Below are positions 40,877-50,550 of a stretch of 64,000 bases of DNA, piece by piece. This DNA comes from CAZGKW01 sp964526295 (GTDB lineage: Bacteria; Planctomycetota; Phycisphaerae; FEN-1346): positions 1-64,000 of the forward strand of contig CAZGKW010000003.1 of assembly GCA_964526295.1 (NCBI GenBank). Direction: 5' to 3'. The notes beneath the pieces are model-generated. The model was given only the letters and a program-made list of their open reading frames with translations. It did not search any database and had not been told where the DNA came from. Within the stretch, counting starts at the first letter, position 1. Each line of letters begins with the position of its first letter. Both the position numbers and the translations under genes were made by a program.

Positions 40877-42433
40877 ATGGCGATCAAGGTGGCGTTCATC
40901 GGGGCGGGAAGCGTCGGCTTCACCCGCAAGATCTTCCGCGACGTCCTCAGCGTGCCCGAACTCCAGGACACGCGCTTCGCCCTCACGGACATCAGCCGGC
41001 GCAACCTCGACATGGTGACCCGGCTCTGCCGGAAGGACCTCCAAAAGAACCGCCTCCCGGCGAACGTCACGGCCACGACCGACCGCCGACGGGCCCTCGA
41101 AGGCGCCGACTACGTCGTCAACTGCGTCCGTGTCGGCGGCCTGGATGCGTTCCAGCTTGATATCGACATCCCCTTGAAGTACGGCGTGGACCAGTGCGTC
41201 GGCGACACGCTCTGCGCCGGCGGCATCCTCTACGGCCAGCGGAACATCCCCTGCATCCTCGACTTCTGCCGCGACATCCGCGACGTGGCCGCCCCCGACT
41301 GCCTCTTCCTCAATTACGCCAACCCCAACGCCATGAACACCTGGGCGGCCATCGACCACGGCGGCGTCCGGACCGTCGGCCTGTGCCACGGCGTGGAGGG
41401 CGGCTGGTGCCAGATCGCCGATGTCCTTGGGGCCGACGACTACCGCGACGTCGACATCCTCTGCGCCGGCATCAATCACCAGACGTGGTACGTCCGCGTC
41501 TTCTACCAGGGCCGCGAGGTCGGCGGCGAGGAACTTCTCGATGCCTTCGAGCGGCACCCGGTCTACTCCGAGACCGAGAAGGTCCGCATCGACGTCCTCC
41601 GCCGGTTCGGATACTACTCCACCGAGTCGAACGGCCACCTCTCGGAGTACCTGCCCTGGTACCGCAAGCGGCCCCGCGAAATCCGAAAGTGGATCGACCT
41701 GAGGCACTGGATCCACGGCGAGACCGGCGGGTACCTGCGGGTCTGCACCGAGGGCCGGCGATGGTTCGAGACCGACTTCCCCAAGTGGCGGGAGGCCGAC
41801 GATCCGCCCATCGGTCCCGAAGACCGCGGCACCGAGCACGCGAGCTGGATCATCGAGGCCCTCGAGACCGGCCGCACGTATCGCGGGCACTTCAACGTCA
41901 AGAACCACGGCTGCATCCCGAACCTGCCCGCCGATTGCATCCTCGAGGTGCCGGGCTACGTCGACCGCAACGGCATCGGCATCCCGCGCGTCGGGCCGCT
42001 GCCGCCGGCGTGCGCGGCGACGCTGAACGCGAGCGTCAGCGTCCAGCGGATGGCCGTCCAGGCGGGCGTCGCGGGGGACCTCCGGCTCCTGAAACAGGCC
42101 CTGCTCCACGACCCGCTCGTCGGGGCCGTCTGCGACCCGGAAGAAGTGTGGCAGATGACCGACGAGATGGTCGTCGCCCAGGCGAAGTGGCTGCCTCAGT
42201 ACGCCGAGGAGGTCCCGGCGGCCCGGAAGCGCCTCGCCGCGGCGAAGCGCAAGGGCACCTACCGGGGGACGCGCAAGTCGAAGGGCGCCGCCCGCCTGAA
42301 GGTCCGGAGCGTCGCCGAGCTCCGCCGGAAGGGCGAGAAGGCCCGACGCGAGGCCACCGCCGCCGACAAGGCCGCCGACGCCCGCCGGCGCGACGCCCAA
42401 CGGGGCCATGGACGCCGCGCCAGACGACGCTAG
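40877..42433 (+). CDS. Family 4 glycoside hydrolase (alpha-galactosidase/alpha-galacturonidase type)
   Basis: The protein has 518 residues. GH4 enzymes need NAD and Mn2+ and use an oxidation-elimination mechanism. The Rossmann loop AFIGAGSVGFTRKIFRDVL binds NAD, NYANPNAMNTWA and LCHGVEGGWCQIA carry the substrate and Cys/His metal site, and CAGINHQTWYV completes the site. The last 75 residues are Lys/Arg-rich and not conserved. The sugar specificity (melibiose-like or galacturonide) is not certain. ATG 40877 follows GAAGGAG. The stop overlaps that of the convergent rhomboid gene by four bases. Confidence 0.9.
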   Translation: MAIKVAFIGAGSVGFTRKIFRDVLSVPELQDTRFALTDISRRNLDMVTRLCRKDLQKNRLPANVTATTDRRRALEGADYVVNCVRVGGLDAFQLDIDIPLKYGVDQCVGDTLCAGGILYGQRNIPCILDFCRDIRDVAAPDCLFLNYANPNAMNTWAAIDHGGVRTVGLCHGVEGGWCQIADVLGADDYRDVDILCAGINHQTWYVRVFYQGREVGGEELLDAFERHPVYSETEKVRIDVLRRFGYYSTESNGHLSEYLPWYRKRPREIRKWIDLRHWIHGETGGYLRVCTEGRRWFETDFPKWREADDPPIGPEDRGTEHASWIIEALETGRTYRGHFNVKNHGCIPNLPADCILEVPGYVDRNGIGIPRVGPLPPACAATLNASVSVQRMAVQAGVAGDLRLLKQALLHDPLVGAVCDPEEVWQMTDEMVVAQAKWLPQYAEEVPAARKRLAAAKRKGTYRGTRKSKGAARLKVRSVAELRRKGEKARREATAADKAADARRRDAQRGHGRRARRR

Positions 42434-43347
42434 ACGCGCTCCACCGCCTCGCCTGGGACCCGGACGTAGCGCCGGCACCGGGGACAACGGGCGCCGCGGC
42501 CGGCCAGTTCCGTCGGCGCCTTCAGCCGCGCCCCGCATACGCAGCGGACCCGCAGCGCTCGGGGCACTTCGGTATCAAACGGTAGGGTCGCGGGACCGCT
42601 CTTCGGGCGATGCACCGAACGCAGGGCTCGGGGCACCCGCGCCGCGACCTGGGGACCCGGCTTCCGGCGACCGAGCCACGCCCGCACCGCAGCCGGCAGC
42701 GACTCCTCATAGGCCTCCATCCGAACTGTGCCGGCCCCCACCAACAGAAGGCCGAGGCCGAAGCCGACGGCGAACCCGCCCAGGTGGGCCCAGTAGGCCA
42801 CGCCCGGCAGCCCGAGCGCCACGCCCAACACGTCGAACGCCAGCCACAGCAGGACCATCCAGAAGCCGCTGACCGAGAACGTTCCGGGCCGGAAGTACCA
42901 GACGTAGAAGCACGAGACGTCGTTGCGGGGGTAGAACACCAGGTATATGCCGACGATGCCGTTGATGGCCCCGCTCGCGCCGATGGCGGGTCCGCCGTCG
43001 AACGCCATGTGGGCCGCCGCGGCAGCCAACCCGCACCCGACGTAGATCGGCGCGTAGAGGAAGTTGCCGACCTTCGCGCAGACGGCATTGCCGAAGACCC
43101 ACAGGAAGACCATGTTGCCCGCGAGGTGCATGACGCCGGCGTGGAGCCACATGTGCGTCAGCCAGCCGCCGATGCCGCCCGTGCCGCCGAGGACGAAGTC
43201 GTCGAGGTCCGCTTCGCTAAGGCCGGCCTGGGCGGCGAAGACGAGGACGGTCGTCCCGAGCAGCGCGACGTTGGCGAGAGGCCACCGCTGCATCGGCACG
43301 TCCACGCGATAGGGCACCAGCAACACCGTCGACACCTCCATTCCCAT
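42430..43347 (-). CDS. Rhomboid-like protease with C-terminal zinc ribbon
   Basis: The protein has 305 residues. The N-terminal region holds six or seven transmembrane helices. Catalytic Ser is in IGASGAINGIVG and the His in YWAHLGGFAVG. HMWLHAGVMHLAGNMVFLWVFGN is the L1/TM2 motif. Residues after 215 are cytoplasmic, and the end (VRCVCGARLKAP ... CPRCRRYVRVP) is a small zinc ribbon like those in planctomycete membrane proteins. The start is uncertain (43341, 43347 or 43386); no ribosome site is obvious. Confidence 0.9.
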   Translation of the reverse strand: MGMEVSTVLLVPYRVDVPMQRWPLANVALLGTTVLVFAAQAGLSEADLDDFVLGGTGGIGGWLTHMWLHAGVMHLAGNMVFLWVFGNAVCAKVGNFLYAPIYVGCGLAAAAAHMAFDGGPAIGASGAINGIVGIYLVFYPRNDVSCFYVWYFRPGTFSVSGFWMVLLWLAFDVLGVALGLPGVAYWAHLGGFAVGFGLGLLLVGAGTVRMEAYEESLPAAVRAWLGRRKPGPQVAARVPRALRSVHRPKSGPATLPFDTEVPRALRVRCVCGARLKAPTELAGRGARCPRCRRYVRVPGEAVERV

Positions 43348-43500
43348 CTCAAGTACGCCCGTGCGGCGCAGCCTATTCACCCCCATCGCGACGGGTGAGG
43401 CCGCGGGAATTCCGGCAATAGGCCCCGGCCAGGTCCGTTTGGCCTCATCAGGGAGCGGTTTGTCCGGTCTTGTGGGGCCCTTGCAAAGAGGAGAACGATC

Positions 43501-44430
43501 ATGGTCCGGAAGATGTCCGTTTGGATGCTGGCGGCCGCTCTGGCGGCAGTGGTGGTCCTGCCGGCGGTGGCGGCGGGGCCGGGCGAGGAGGGACGGCGGG
43601 GCCGCGAAGGCTCGCGCGAGGGCCGACGCGGCCGAGGACGCCGCGACGGCGGGGCGCGTCGCGAGATGAGCCCTGAGGAGCGAATGGTCCGGCTCCTGAG
43701 GGAGGAGGAGGTCCGTCTCGACCTCGGCTTGACGCCGGAGCAGGAAGCCGCGCTTCAGGAGCTCGACGAGCAGAGGCGGCAGGTGTTCGACCGGGCACGC
43801 CAGGAGATGGAGGCCGCCCGTCAGCCGGCCGAGGCCGGTGCCGAAGGCCGTCGCGAGGAAGGCCGGCGCGGAGGCTTCCGCGGCGGTGGCGAGGCCTTCG
43901 CCCGGGCCCGCGAGGAGGCGAACGAGCTCTCAAGGCAGGCGCTCGACGTTCTGGCCGAGGCGCAGCGAACCACGCTCCAGAAACTCGCCGACATGCGGCA
44001 CGAGGAGGAGACCCGCCGGCGGAGCCTGTGGTCGCTCGCCGACGAGCAGACCGCCGCCGAGGTCGGCCTCTCGGAGGAGCAGCGGAACCAGATCCGCGAC
44101 ATCCTACGGGAAAACTCCACCCAGATGCGCAGCCTGGGCCGGGAGGCGATGGAGGGGCTCCGCGATCTGCCTCCCGAGCAGCGCCGCCAGCGGATGCGCG
44201 ACCTCTGGCGCGAGCAGGCCGCCGTCCGCGAGCAGATGCAGGCCGAGGCCGAGCAGGCCGTCATGCAGGCCCTGACGCCCGAGCAGCGGACCGCCTTCGG
44301 CGCCTTCGTCCAGGAACGGGTCAAGGCGGCGCGCGGCAGGACCATCACCGTCACGAGGCGGCGGCCCGAGGGCGGGGCAACCGCGCCGCGGGATACGGGC
44401 GAGCCGGCCCCGGAAGAAGCCGAGCCGTAG
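43501..44430 (+). CDS. Secreted Spy/CpxP-like helical protein with LTPEQ motifs
   Basis: The protein has 309 residues with a signal peptide (MLAAALAAVVVLPAVA). The mature protein is very rich in Glu and Arg. LTPEQEAALQEL and LTPEQRTAFGAF are LTxxQ-like repeats as in Spy/CpxP periplasmic chaperones, and LSEEQRNQIRDIL is a third, diverged copy. It could be a periplasmic chaperone, but the extra length and Arg-rich segments are unlike Spy. AGAGGAG precedes the ATG. Confidence 0.78.
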   Translation: MVRKMSVWMLAAALAAVVVLPAVAAGPGEEGRRGREGSREGRRGRGRRDGGARREMSPEERMVRLLREEEVRLDLGLTPEQEAALQELDEQRRQVFDRARQEMEAARQPAEAGAEGRREEGRRGGFRGGGEAFARAREEANELSRQALDVLAEAQRTTLQKLADMRHEEETRRRSLWSLADEQTAAEVGLSEEQRNQIRDILRENSTQMRSLGREAMEGLRDLPPEQRRQRMRDLWREQAAVREQMQAEAEQAVMQALTPEQRTAFGAFVQERVKAARGRTITVTRRRPEGGATAPRDTGEPAPEEAEP

Positions 44431-44501
44431 GACCAGCTGGGACACGCCGAACGCTGGCGCGGCCCGGCCTGCACCGTCGGCGAAGCGACGGCGGCCGATC
44501 T

Positions 44502-47288
44502 CTACGGCCACGGGCGGTGCCAGTCGGGCACCGTGTCACGCTGACGCTCCAGCCAGGCGGGCATCGGGCCGAACGGATAGCCCACGTCTGGGATGAACAG
44601 GCCGACCTCGCCTTGGCTCCGGTCCGGGTCGATGTCCCGGCCCCTGAGGACCGTCCGCGACCGGCCGTCCCGCTCGAATCGGACGAGCGCCGCGTCGGCA
44701 TCGCTTGAGACCCCGGCCGCGGCGAACTCCACCAGATCCGCCCCGTCGCCGAAGTCGAGCCGTACGCCGCGCGGCGTCGCCGTCATCTCCGGCGGCTTCG
44801 GACCCGGGTAAAGCCCCGTGATGAACTCGACGTCGGCCCCCCGCGCCCTGAGGCGGACGCCCTCGGTGTGCTCCCGCCCACCGTTGTCGTGTTCCCAGGG
44901 GAACCGCTCGAACTCGAACGTCGTCGGGGCGGCACAGAAGAGCGTCAGGTTCGGCCACCGGACCGTCGGCCCGCGGCGCTCGACCCGTTCGGCCAGGACG
45001 TGGAGGCAGTAGACGGCCGACAACTCCGGCCCGGTGTACTCGTCCCGCAGGACGAAGTAGTCCTCCGGCCGGCCCTTCACCAGGACGACCGTCCGGCGAT
45101 AGACGAGCGGCCGGTCGAACCGCTCCAGCGGGCCGATGGCGTCCCACTCCTCGGGCGGAAGCTTCAACTGCTTCCGTAGTCGGCTCGACTCGACCTGGCC
45201 CACCGCCACGTCCACTTCCGGGTCGTCCGTGCGGACGGCCAGGACGCGCTCAAATCCGTCCATATTGGCGTAGGGCCACGCGTCGGTGTGGAAGGCGACG
45301 CGATTGTGCATGTGCTCCTGGCCGGCCCGCGGCTTGTACGAGCAATGATGGTCGACCGCGACCGGCCGGGCCCGCGCGCAGTAGTGGAACGCGAGCTGGT
45401 CGCCGTGGAAGTGCCCGCGGTTCGGCCCGGCCTTGAACGCGAGGTACGTCTCGCGGTCGGTGTCGGGGCGGTTGCGGAACACGACGCCGAAGCCCGGCAG
45501 CTCCTCGGTCTCGAGTTCGCCCGGATCGACGTCGGCGCCGAATCCGCGGGCGAACTCGAGCGGGTCGGGCCGGCCGGGGTGGGTGTCGCCGCCGGGATGG
45601 AACGCCCGCTTGCCGCCCCCGACCGGCTGCGACAGGTGGGCGATGAACGAGCCCGCCGCACGGTACCGCGGCCACGTCGTCAGGTCGAACCCGAGGTGCT
45701 TTCGGCAGACGTCGGCCATCTGCTTCCACGAGCCCATCGAGTGGGCCAGGTAGCCCGGGCACTCCTGTCCCGCCCCGCCGGGCAGCGTGACGGCGTAGTA
45801 GAGGTCCGTGCGGACAACGTCCTCGACCCGGCGAGCGATCTCCTCGAACCGCGGATGGGCCGTCAGGTTGCACGCCTCTCCCACCGGGTACTTGATGAAG
45901 TCGGTGTGAAAGTTCGGATTGATGGGGCCCCATCGCTGCCAGTAGCCGCAGAACCAGTCGGGGTCGAGGTTGACCTGGACGGTCGAGAGGGTCCGCCGGT
46001 CGCCGGGACGGCGTCCGGCGCCGGCCAGGGCGCCCCGTCCCATGCCCCGCCGGGCGCCCGTCGGGTTCGTCGAGTTCGAGTAGAAGAACGCCCCGCGAAA
46101 GCCCCCCGGCTCGGTGCCCGGCCACTCCAGGATGTAGTCGTGGACCAGCTTATTGAGCGGCTGGAAGGCGGCCCGCGTGACGAGCCGCTCGAGGCCGTCC
46201 ACCTTGCGGGTCCGGCCCTCGCGCCGCGGGTCCGGCTCCTGGCGGGTCTCGACCGTCTCGGCCGGCCCGGCGACGAGCAGCCAGTATCGCCTGCCGCGCC
46301 ACGTCGGGCACTCAAGGCCCGCGTAGTCGGCGCTCCCTTTGAGCTTGACGCGGATCAGGTTGTCGTGGCCCCAGTACCACCGGCCGGCCCGGGCCGGGAT
46401 CGCCCCCACGACCGTCCGGCCGTCGGTCGCCCCGAAGAACCAGCCCTCGTCGAACGACTGGGTCCACCGGGGCTGGAGGTTGAGGAGCGTCTCCCCGAGA
46501 CGCGTCTGTCCGGGCTCGAGGGCCACCTTCTCCGTCCCGGGGCTGCCCTTGAACGGGCCGACGTGCCACCGCCGCATGGTGCCGCCCGTCGGCTGCCACC
46601 CCGCCGCACAGTCGAACGTCCACGAATCGCCCTCGTGCATGCGGTGCGATTCCTCGACGTGGACGACCCGCTCGCCGGGCTTCAGCGTCAGGGTGACCTC
46701 GGACCGAGGCGGCTCGGCCCGGACGTTCGGCGGAACGCGGCCCTCGGAAACCAGGCTGACCTTGGCAAAGAGCGGCCCGCGCCCGAGGACCGTCGTCCGG
46801 ACGCTCGCCATGGGCCACCGCGTGGTCCAGCGGCTCGCGCCCATCCAGGCGCCGCCCTCCGAGCGGACCGCCAGGATGGGACCCGGCACGGGGCCGCCGC
46901 CGCCCGCCGGACCGGCAGGCACCTTCACCGCCAGCAGACCGTTGTCCAGGACGCACGCCCCCGCCTCCTCGCGAATCGTGACGAGCGGCTCGGCCGCCGG
47001 CGGCTTCCCGGGCCTGACCTCGTAGGTGTGCGACACCCCCGCCCCGATGGTCGTGGCGACCCACACGCCGCCCGTCTCGCCGACCTGGAACGGAACGGGC
47101 TTCCCGTCTTCGGTGACGACGGTCCGCTGCGGGTCGGGCGGCGCGTCGAGCGCCACCTTGAGCCGCACCAGCTCGTTCTCGTAGTCGCCGGCGTGGTTCG
47201 TCAGCGTCCAGGAAGCCGGCTCCGCAAACGTGGCCGTGCCCGCAACGCCGACCACCAGAAGTGCGAAGGTCAAGCGTATGCCTCTCAT
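44502..47288 (-). CDS. Large secreted heparinase II/III-like (polysaccharide lyase-fold) protein
   Basis: The protein has 928 residues with a signal peptide at 1-23. A beta-rich N-terminal region contains AGDYENELVRLKVALDAPPD. The catalytic-like core from about residue 590 reads KAGPNRGHFHGDQLAFHYCA, then VAVDHHCSYKPRAG and EHMHNRVAFHTD. These are typical of the C-terminal sandwich of heparinase-type lyases, where a His and a Tyr act as base and acid. An alpha/alpha toroid probably occupies the middle. The substrate is likely a uronic-acid polysaccharide, unproven. AAAAGGGG precedes ATG 47288. Confidence 0.75.
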   Translation of the reverse strand: MRGIRLTFALLVVGVAGTATFAEPASWTLTNHAGDYENELVRLKVALDAPPDPQRTVVTEDGKPVPFQVGETGGVWVATTIGAGVSHTYEVRPGKPPAAEPLVTIREEAGACVLDNGLLAVKVPAGPAGGGGPVPGPILAVRSEGGAWMGASRWTTRWPMASVRTTVLGRGPLFAKVSLVSEGRVPPNVRAEPPRSEVTLTLKPGERVVHVEESHRMHEGDSWTFDCAAGWQPTGGTMRRWHVGPFKGSPGTEKVALEPGQTRLGETLLNLQPRWTQSFDEGWFFGATDGRTVVGAIPARAGRWYWGHDNLIRVKLKGSADYAGLECPTWRGRRYWLLVAGPAETVETRQEPDPRREGRTRKVDGLERLVTRAAFQPLNKLVHDYILEWPGTEPGGFRGAFFYSNSTNPTGARRGMGRGALAGAGRRPGDRRTLSTVQVNLDPDWFCGYWQRWGPINPNFHTDFIKYPVGEACNLTAHPRFEEIARRVEDVVRTDLYYAVTLPGGAGQECPGYLAHSMGSWKQMADVCRKHLGFDLTTWPRYRAAGSFIAHLSQPVGGGKRAFHPGGDTHPGRPDPLEFARGFGADVDPGELETEELPGFGVVFRNRPDTDRETYLAFKAGPNRGHFHGDQLAFHYCARARPVAVDHHCSYKPRAGQEHMHNRVAFHTDAWPYANMDGFERVLAVRTDDPEVDVAVGQVESSRLRKQLKLPPEEWDAIGPLERFDRPLVYRRTVVLVKGRPEDYFVLRDEYTGPELSAVYCLHVLAERVERRGPTVRWPNLTLFCAAPTTFEFERFPWEHDNGGREHTEGVRLRARGADVEFITGLYPGPKPPEMTATPRGVRLDFGDGADLVEFAAAGVSSDADAALVRFERDGRSRTVLRGRDIDPDRSQGEVGLFIPDVGYPFGPMPAWLERQRDTVPDWHRPWP

Positions 47289-47344
47289 GTCACCCCTTTT
47301 CGCAGCATGTCCGGGGACAAGGCTAGCTCGAACGGCGCGGCGCA

Positions 47345-48973
47345 TCAACGGCTTTCGGCCGCGGCGCCCGGCGAGGAGGGTTGACCGGCGAACTGGAGGT
47401 GGAGGGTGTCGATGCGGCCCGTCTCGAGGTCGGCGACTCGGATGGCGTGGCTGTTCGTGTCGGCGACGTAAAGCTTGCCGCCGACGACGCTCAGGCCGCC
47501 CGGCTCGTCAAACCGGCCCTGCCGGCCCGGTCCGTCCACCCGCCCGGGCATGCCCGTCCCGAGCCACGTGATGCAGGTGCGGTCGGCCAGGTCGATACGC
47601 TTGACCTTATTGTTATACGTATCGGCGACGAAAAGGACCCCTTCGGAGGTTGCCACGCCCAGCGGGTGCTGGAGGCGGACCTCCAGGCCCCGCCCGTCGC
47701 GGTCCCCGAAGTCGAACAGGTCGCCGCCCACGACCGTCTCGACCCGTCCTGGGGGCCCGAGGTCGATGGCCCGGATCGCACTGGCTTCGCTGTCGGCCAC
47801 GTAGAGCCGCCGGCCGTCGGCCGCGAGGCCCGAGGGCTGGGCGAGGGCCGCCTCGTCGCGGGGGCCGTCGATGCGGGCCTCCCGGCCGGTCCCGGCGAAC
47901 GGCTCGGCCCGGCCGGTCGAAAGGTCGATCCGCCAGACCTGGTGCCAGCCCGCCATGGCCACGTAGAGGACGCCGTCGTGCAGGAGGACGTCCCACGGCG
48001 AGCTGAGCGCTGTGTCGCGCGCCGGCCCCCCGCGGCCCGACCGGCGGCCCTGCTCGCCCGTGCCGGCCACGGTCGAGACCGTCCCCGCGGCGAGGTCGAC
48101 GAGGCGGACGGCGTGGTTGCCGGTGTCCGCGATATAGAGCCGGTCGCCATCGAGGGCCAGGCCCTGGGGCCCGCGGAACCTCGCCTCCGCGAAAGGCCCG
48201 TCGTCCAGCCCGGGCCCCCCGCCGCCGACGGTCTCCAGGACCGCCCCGTCGGCCAGCCGGGCGACGACGAGGCGATGGTCGCCGGTGTCGGCGATGAACA
48301 GGCGGCCCGAAGCGGCGTCGGCCAGCACCTTGCCCGGGAAGGAGAGCATGGCCGCCGGCTCCCGGTCGCGCTCCAGGGCCAGCTCGAGCGGCTCGCGGTC
48401 GACCTTCCCCTTGGCCTCGAACCGCTCGATGAGCCGGGCGATCAGCGGATCGAACGCCTTAAAGACCCCTTCTCCGGGACGGACGGCGACAAGCTCCCCC
48501 GCCGGGTCGATGAGGGCGATCGTCGGCCACGCCCGGACCTCGTACGCCTTCCACATCCGCATCTGGGCGTCGTTGACCACCGGATGGCGGATATCGTGCC
48601 GCAGGACCGCCTGGCGGATGTTCTCGCTCTGGCGCTGTGTGTCGAACTTGGCCGAGTGAACGCCGATGACGACCAGGGCGTCGGGGTATTTCGCCTCCAG
48701 GCGGGCGAGGTCCGGCAGCACGTGCTGGCAGTTGATGCAGCAGTAGGTCCAGAAGTCGAGCAGGACCACCTTGCCCTTCAGGTCGGCCAGACGGAGCGGG
48801 CGGTCCGTGTTCAGCCAGTCGAGGTCGCTCGGGATCTCCGGGGCCGGTCCGCTCCGGCCGAAGGCGAGCCGCGTCAGCCGTCCCGGCCCGAACCCCACCG
48901 AGTACCAAGCGATGCCGCCCGCCAGCAGCGCCAGCGGGATTGACCCGAGCAGCCATCGCGACGTGCGGCTCAT
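47345..48973 (-). CDS. NHLRC2-like membrane-anchored thioredoxin/NHL-repeat protein
   Basis: The protein has 542 residues. A TM anchor is at about 7-25. The thioredoxin-like domain includes LLDFWTYCCINCQHVLPDL with C78-C79-I-N-C82 in place of the usual CxxC, as in the animal NHLRC2 family. Then come five to six NHL repeats of the six-bladed propeller type (LFIADTGDHRLVVARL, LYIADTGNHAVRLVDLAAG, LFVADTYNNKVKRIDLADRT). Orientation suggests a periplasmic domain. The role is not known; a redox or scaffold function is inferred. GGAGGGAGCGA precedes ATG 48973. Confidence 0.88.
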   Translation of the reverse strand: MSRTSRWLLGSIPLALLAGGIAWYSVGFGPGRLTRLAFGRSGPAPEIPSDLDWLNTDRPLRLADLKGKVVLLDFWTYCCINCQHVLPDLARLEAKYPDALVVIGVHSAKFDTQRQSENIRQAVLRHDIRHPVVNDAQMRMWKAYEVRAWPTIALIDPAGELVAVRPGEGVFKAFDPLIARLIERFEAKGKVDREPLELALERDREPAAMLSFPGKVLADAASGRLFIADTGDHRLVVARLADGAVLETVGGGGPGLDDGPFAEARFRGPQGLALDGDRLYIADTGNHAVRLVDLAAGTVSTVAGTGEQGRRSGRGGPARDTALSSPWDVLLHDGVLYVAMAGWHQVWRIDLSTGRAEPFAGTGREARIDGPRDEAALAQPSGLAADGRRLYVADSEASAIRAIDLGPPGRVETVVGGDLFDFGDRDGRGLEVRLQHPLGVATSEGVLFVADTYNNKVKRIDLADRTCITWLGTGMPGRVDGPGRQGRFDEPGGLSVVGGKLYVADTNSHAIRVADLETGRIDTLHLQFAGQPSSPGAAAESR

Positions 48974-49451
48974 TCGCTCCCTCCGCTCACCGCTCGATTC
49001 CTACCGTCTATTGTCGGCGGCAAGGGGCGGGAAGTACAGGCGCCGGCGGTACCTCGGCGGTCTGGACGGGTTTCGCGCACGAGGGCCGCGCAGCGGAAGC
49101 AAGGGAGGCAAACGCTGAAAGGGGCGGCGGCGCGGGCCGCCCGGACGGGCGGCCACGCGCCGCGGGTGAGAGAAACGGCATGCAGGTCAAGCTATCAAGG
49201 TCGCCGCGCCGGAAGGGCTGAGCCCGCCCATATGGCCGTCGGACAGCGTCCCGCCCGCCGGGCCCCGGCGCTGGAGGCACCCGATCAGCCCTCCCGGCCA
49301 CGACTGGCTCGACTCCGCCGGGCGGCTGTCTCGTCCCTCAACCAGCGACAGTCTACCTCGCGGGGATTAGGCGGGTGCGTGGCGGGGGTTAAATCCGCGC
49401 TAAAGCGGGGAAATGCCTGGCTGTGGCCGTAAGACAGGTCCAGGAAACGGC
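48974..49451. other. 478-bp intergenic region upstream of the NHLRC2-like gene
   Basis: No convincing coding region or RNA gene. It contains a strong hairpin (49135-49154) and a short CCGC/GCGG stem at 49395-49408. The start of the NHLRC2-like gene and the end of the esterase gene flank it, so its own promoter and a terminator are expected here. Confidence 0.4.
49135..49154. terminator. Perfect 9-bp GC hairpin
   Basis: Arms GGCCGCCCG/CGGGCGGCC are separated by GA, like the hairpin after dapA. It sits upstream of the NHLRC2-like start and might attenuate or end transcription from the neighbouring genes. There is no T-tract. Confidence 0.35.
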
Positions 49452-50501
49452 TTACGCCCGGTTACCCAACTGCTCGTCGAAGAAGTCCCAAACGCGGGCA
49501 GCGTAGAACCGGTGCCCTTCGCCCCCCTCATAGAGATCCAGCCGCCCCTCCTCACCGGCGTCGGCGTAGGTCCGCCGCAGGGCCGCGTAGCCCTTCCGCA
49601 CCTCGCCGATGGGGAAGATCGTGTCGGTCGCCCCGGCGATGACGAGCATCGGCCGCGGGCACATCAGGCCCCCCAGGTCGGCCATCTCGGCCACCTGCGA
49701 CAGGCCCGGCACGAAGTTGCACGGGCAGTGCCACATCGCCAGCGTGCTCCCGGCGAACGTCGAGAAGTAGCAGCTCGGCGCCGCGGCGGCGATCCGTCGG
49801 TCCACGGCCGCCGTGAAGAGCGTCATCGTCCCGCCGCCTGAGTTCCCCGTCATGACGACTCGCTTCGGGTCGACGTCCGGCCGAGCCAGGGCCCAGTCTA
49901 TGAGCTGCATGACATCCGAGACCCGCTGCCCCAACAGCGGCCGGCCGAGCTGGGCCATCCGGTTGGCGAGCTGCCAGCACCCGGCTCGCCCTGTCGACAC
50001 GTCCTCAGCCAGGACCAGCTCGCCGAAGCCTCGAAGGTCCGGCACGAGCGCCAGGTAGCCCCGTCGGACCGCCTGGACGCCGTAGTCCCGCTCGCCGGAC
50101 TCGATCAGCCTCCGGGCCTCGTCGGTGGTGGCCACGCCCGCCGGCACGACCTTCCCCGGCCCGTGGCCGTGGGCGGCGATGCACACGGGCAGCTTGCCCT
50201 CGGGCTTCGGGTCCGGCTCCAGGACGTAGAGGGGCACGGCCAGGCCGTCCTCGGCGACCGCGTAGCCGCGGCGCTGCACATAGCCGTCGCACGGCTTCTC
50301 CTCGACGAAGCGGACCGGCGGCGCCGGCCGCGGCTTGCCGGCGATAGCCAACAGGTCGCAGAGCTTGCGCCGCAGACGGCGCTGCCAAGCGGCGAGGCGC
50401 TCGCCCTTCCGGCGGGACGCGTAACCGAGGGCCGGTGCCGTCTCGGCGACGGTCCGGCGGACCACCTCGTCGATCGAGAGGCCGAGGGGCTCATTGGGCA
50501 C
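49452..50501 (-). CDS. Alpha/beta-hydrolase, acetyl-xylan-esterase/dienelactone-hydrolase-like
   Basis: The protein has 349 residues. The nucleophile Ser is in MTGNSGGGTM, Asp in GATDTIFP and His in EGHRFY, so the Ser-Asp-His triad is complete. IAAHGHGPGKV supplies the oxyanion hole. The lack of a signal peptide suggests a cytoplasmic enzyme, and it fits de-esterification of imported sugars. GTG 50501 follows AAAGGAG; the frame upstream to 50741 is antisense. It trails the cytochrome gene by 49 bp on the same strand. Confidence 0.85.
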   Translation of the reverse strand: MPNEPLGLSIDEVVRRTVAETAPALGYASRRKGERLAAWQRRLRRKLCDLLAIAGKPRPAPPVRFVEEKPCDGYVQRRGYAVAEDGLAVPLYVLEPDPKPEGKLPVCIAAHGHGPGKVVPAGVATTDEARRLIESGERDYGVQAVRRGYLALVPDLRGFGELVLAEDVSTGRAGCWQLANRMAQLGRPLLGQRVSDVMQLIDWALARPDVDPKRVVMTGNSGGGTMTLFTAAVDRRIAAAAPSCYFSTFAGSTLAMWHCPCNFVPGLSQVAEMADLGGLMCPRPMLVIAGATDTIFPIGEVRKGYAALRRTYADAGEEGRLDLYEGGEGHRFYAARVWDFFDEQLGNRA

Positions 50502-50550
50502 CGTGGCGGCTCCTTTCGAGGACGCGTACGGACGCCGGGCCGCGGCCCGC

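Noticed and set aside
49390..49410. Structured RNA around CCGCGCTAAAGCGGGG
   Set aside because: Only a four-base stem with a six-base loop; not enough for an RNA call.
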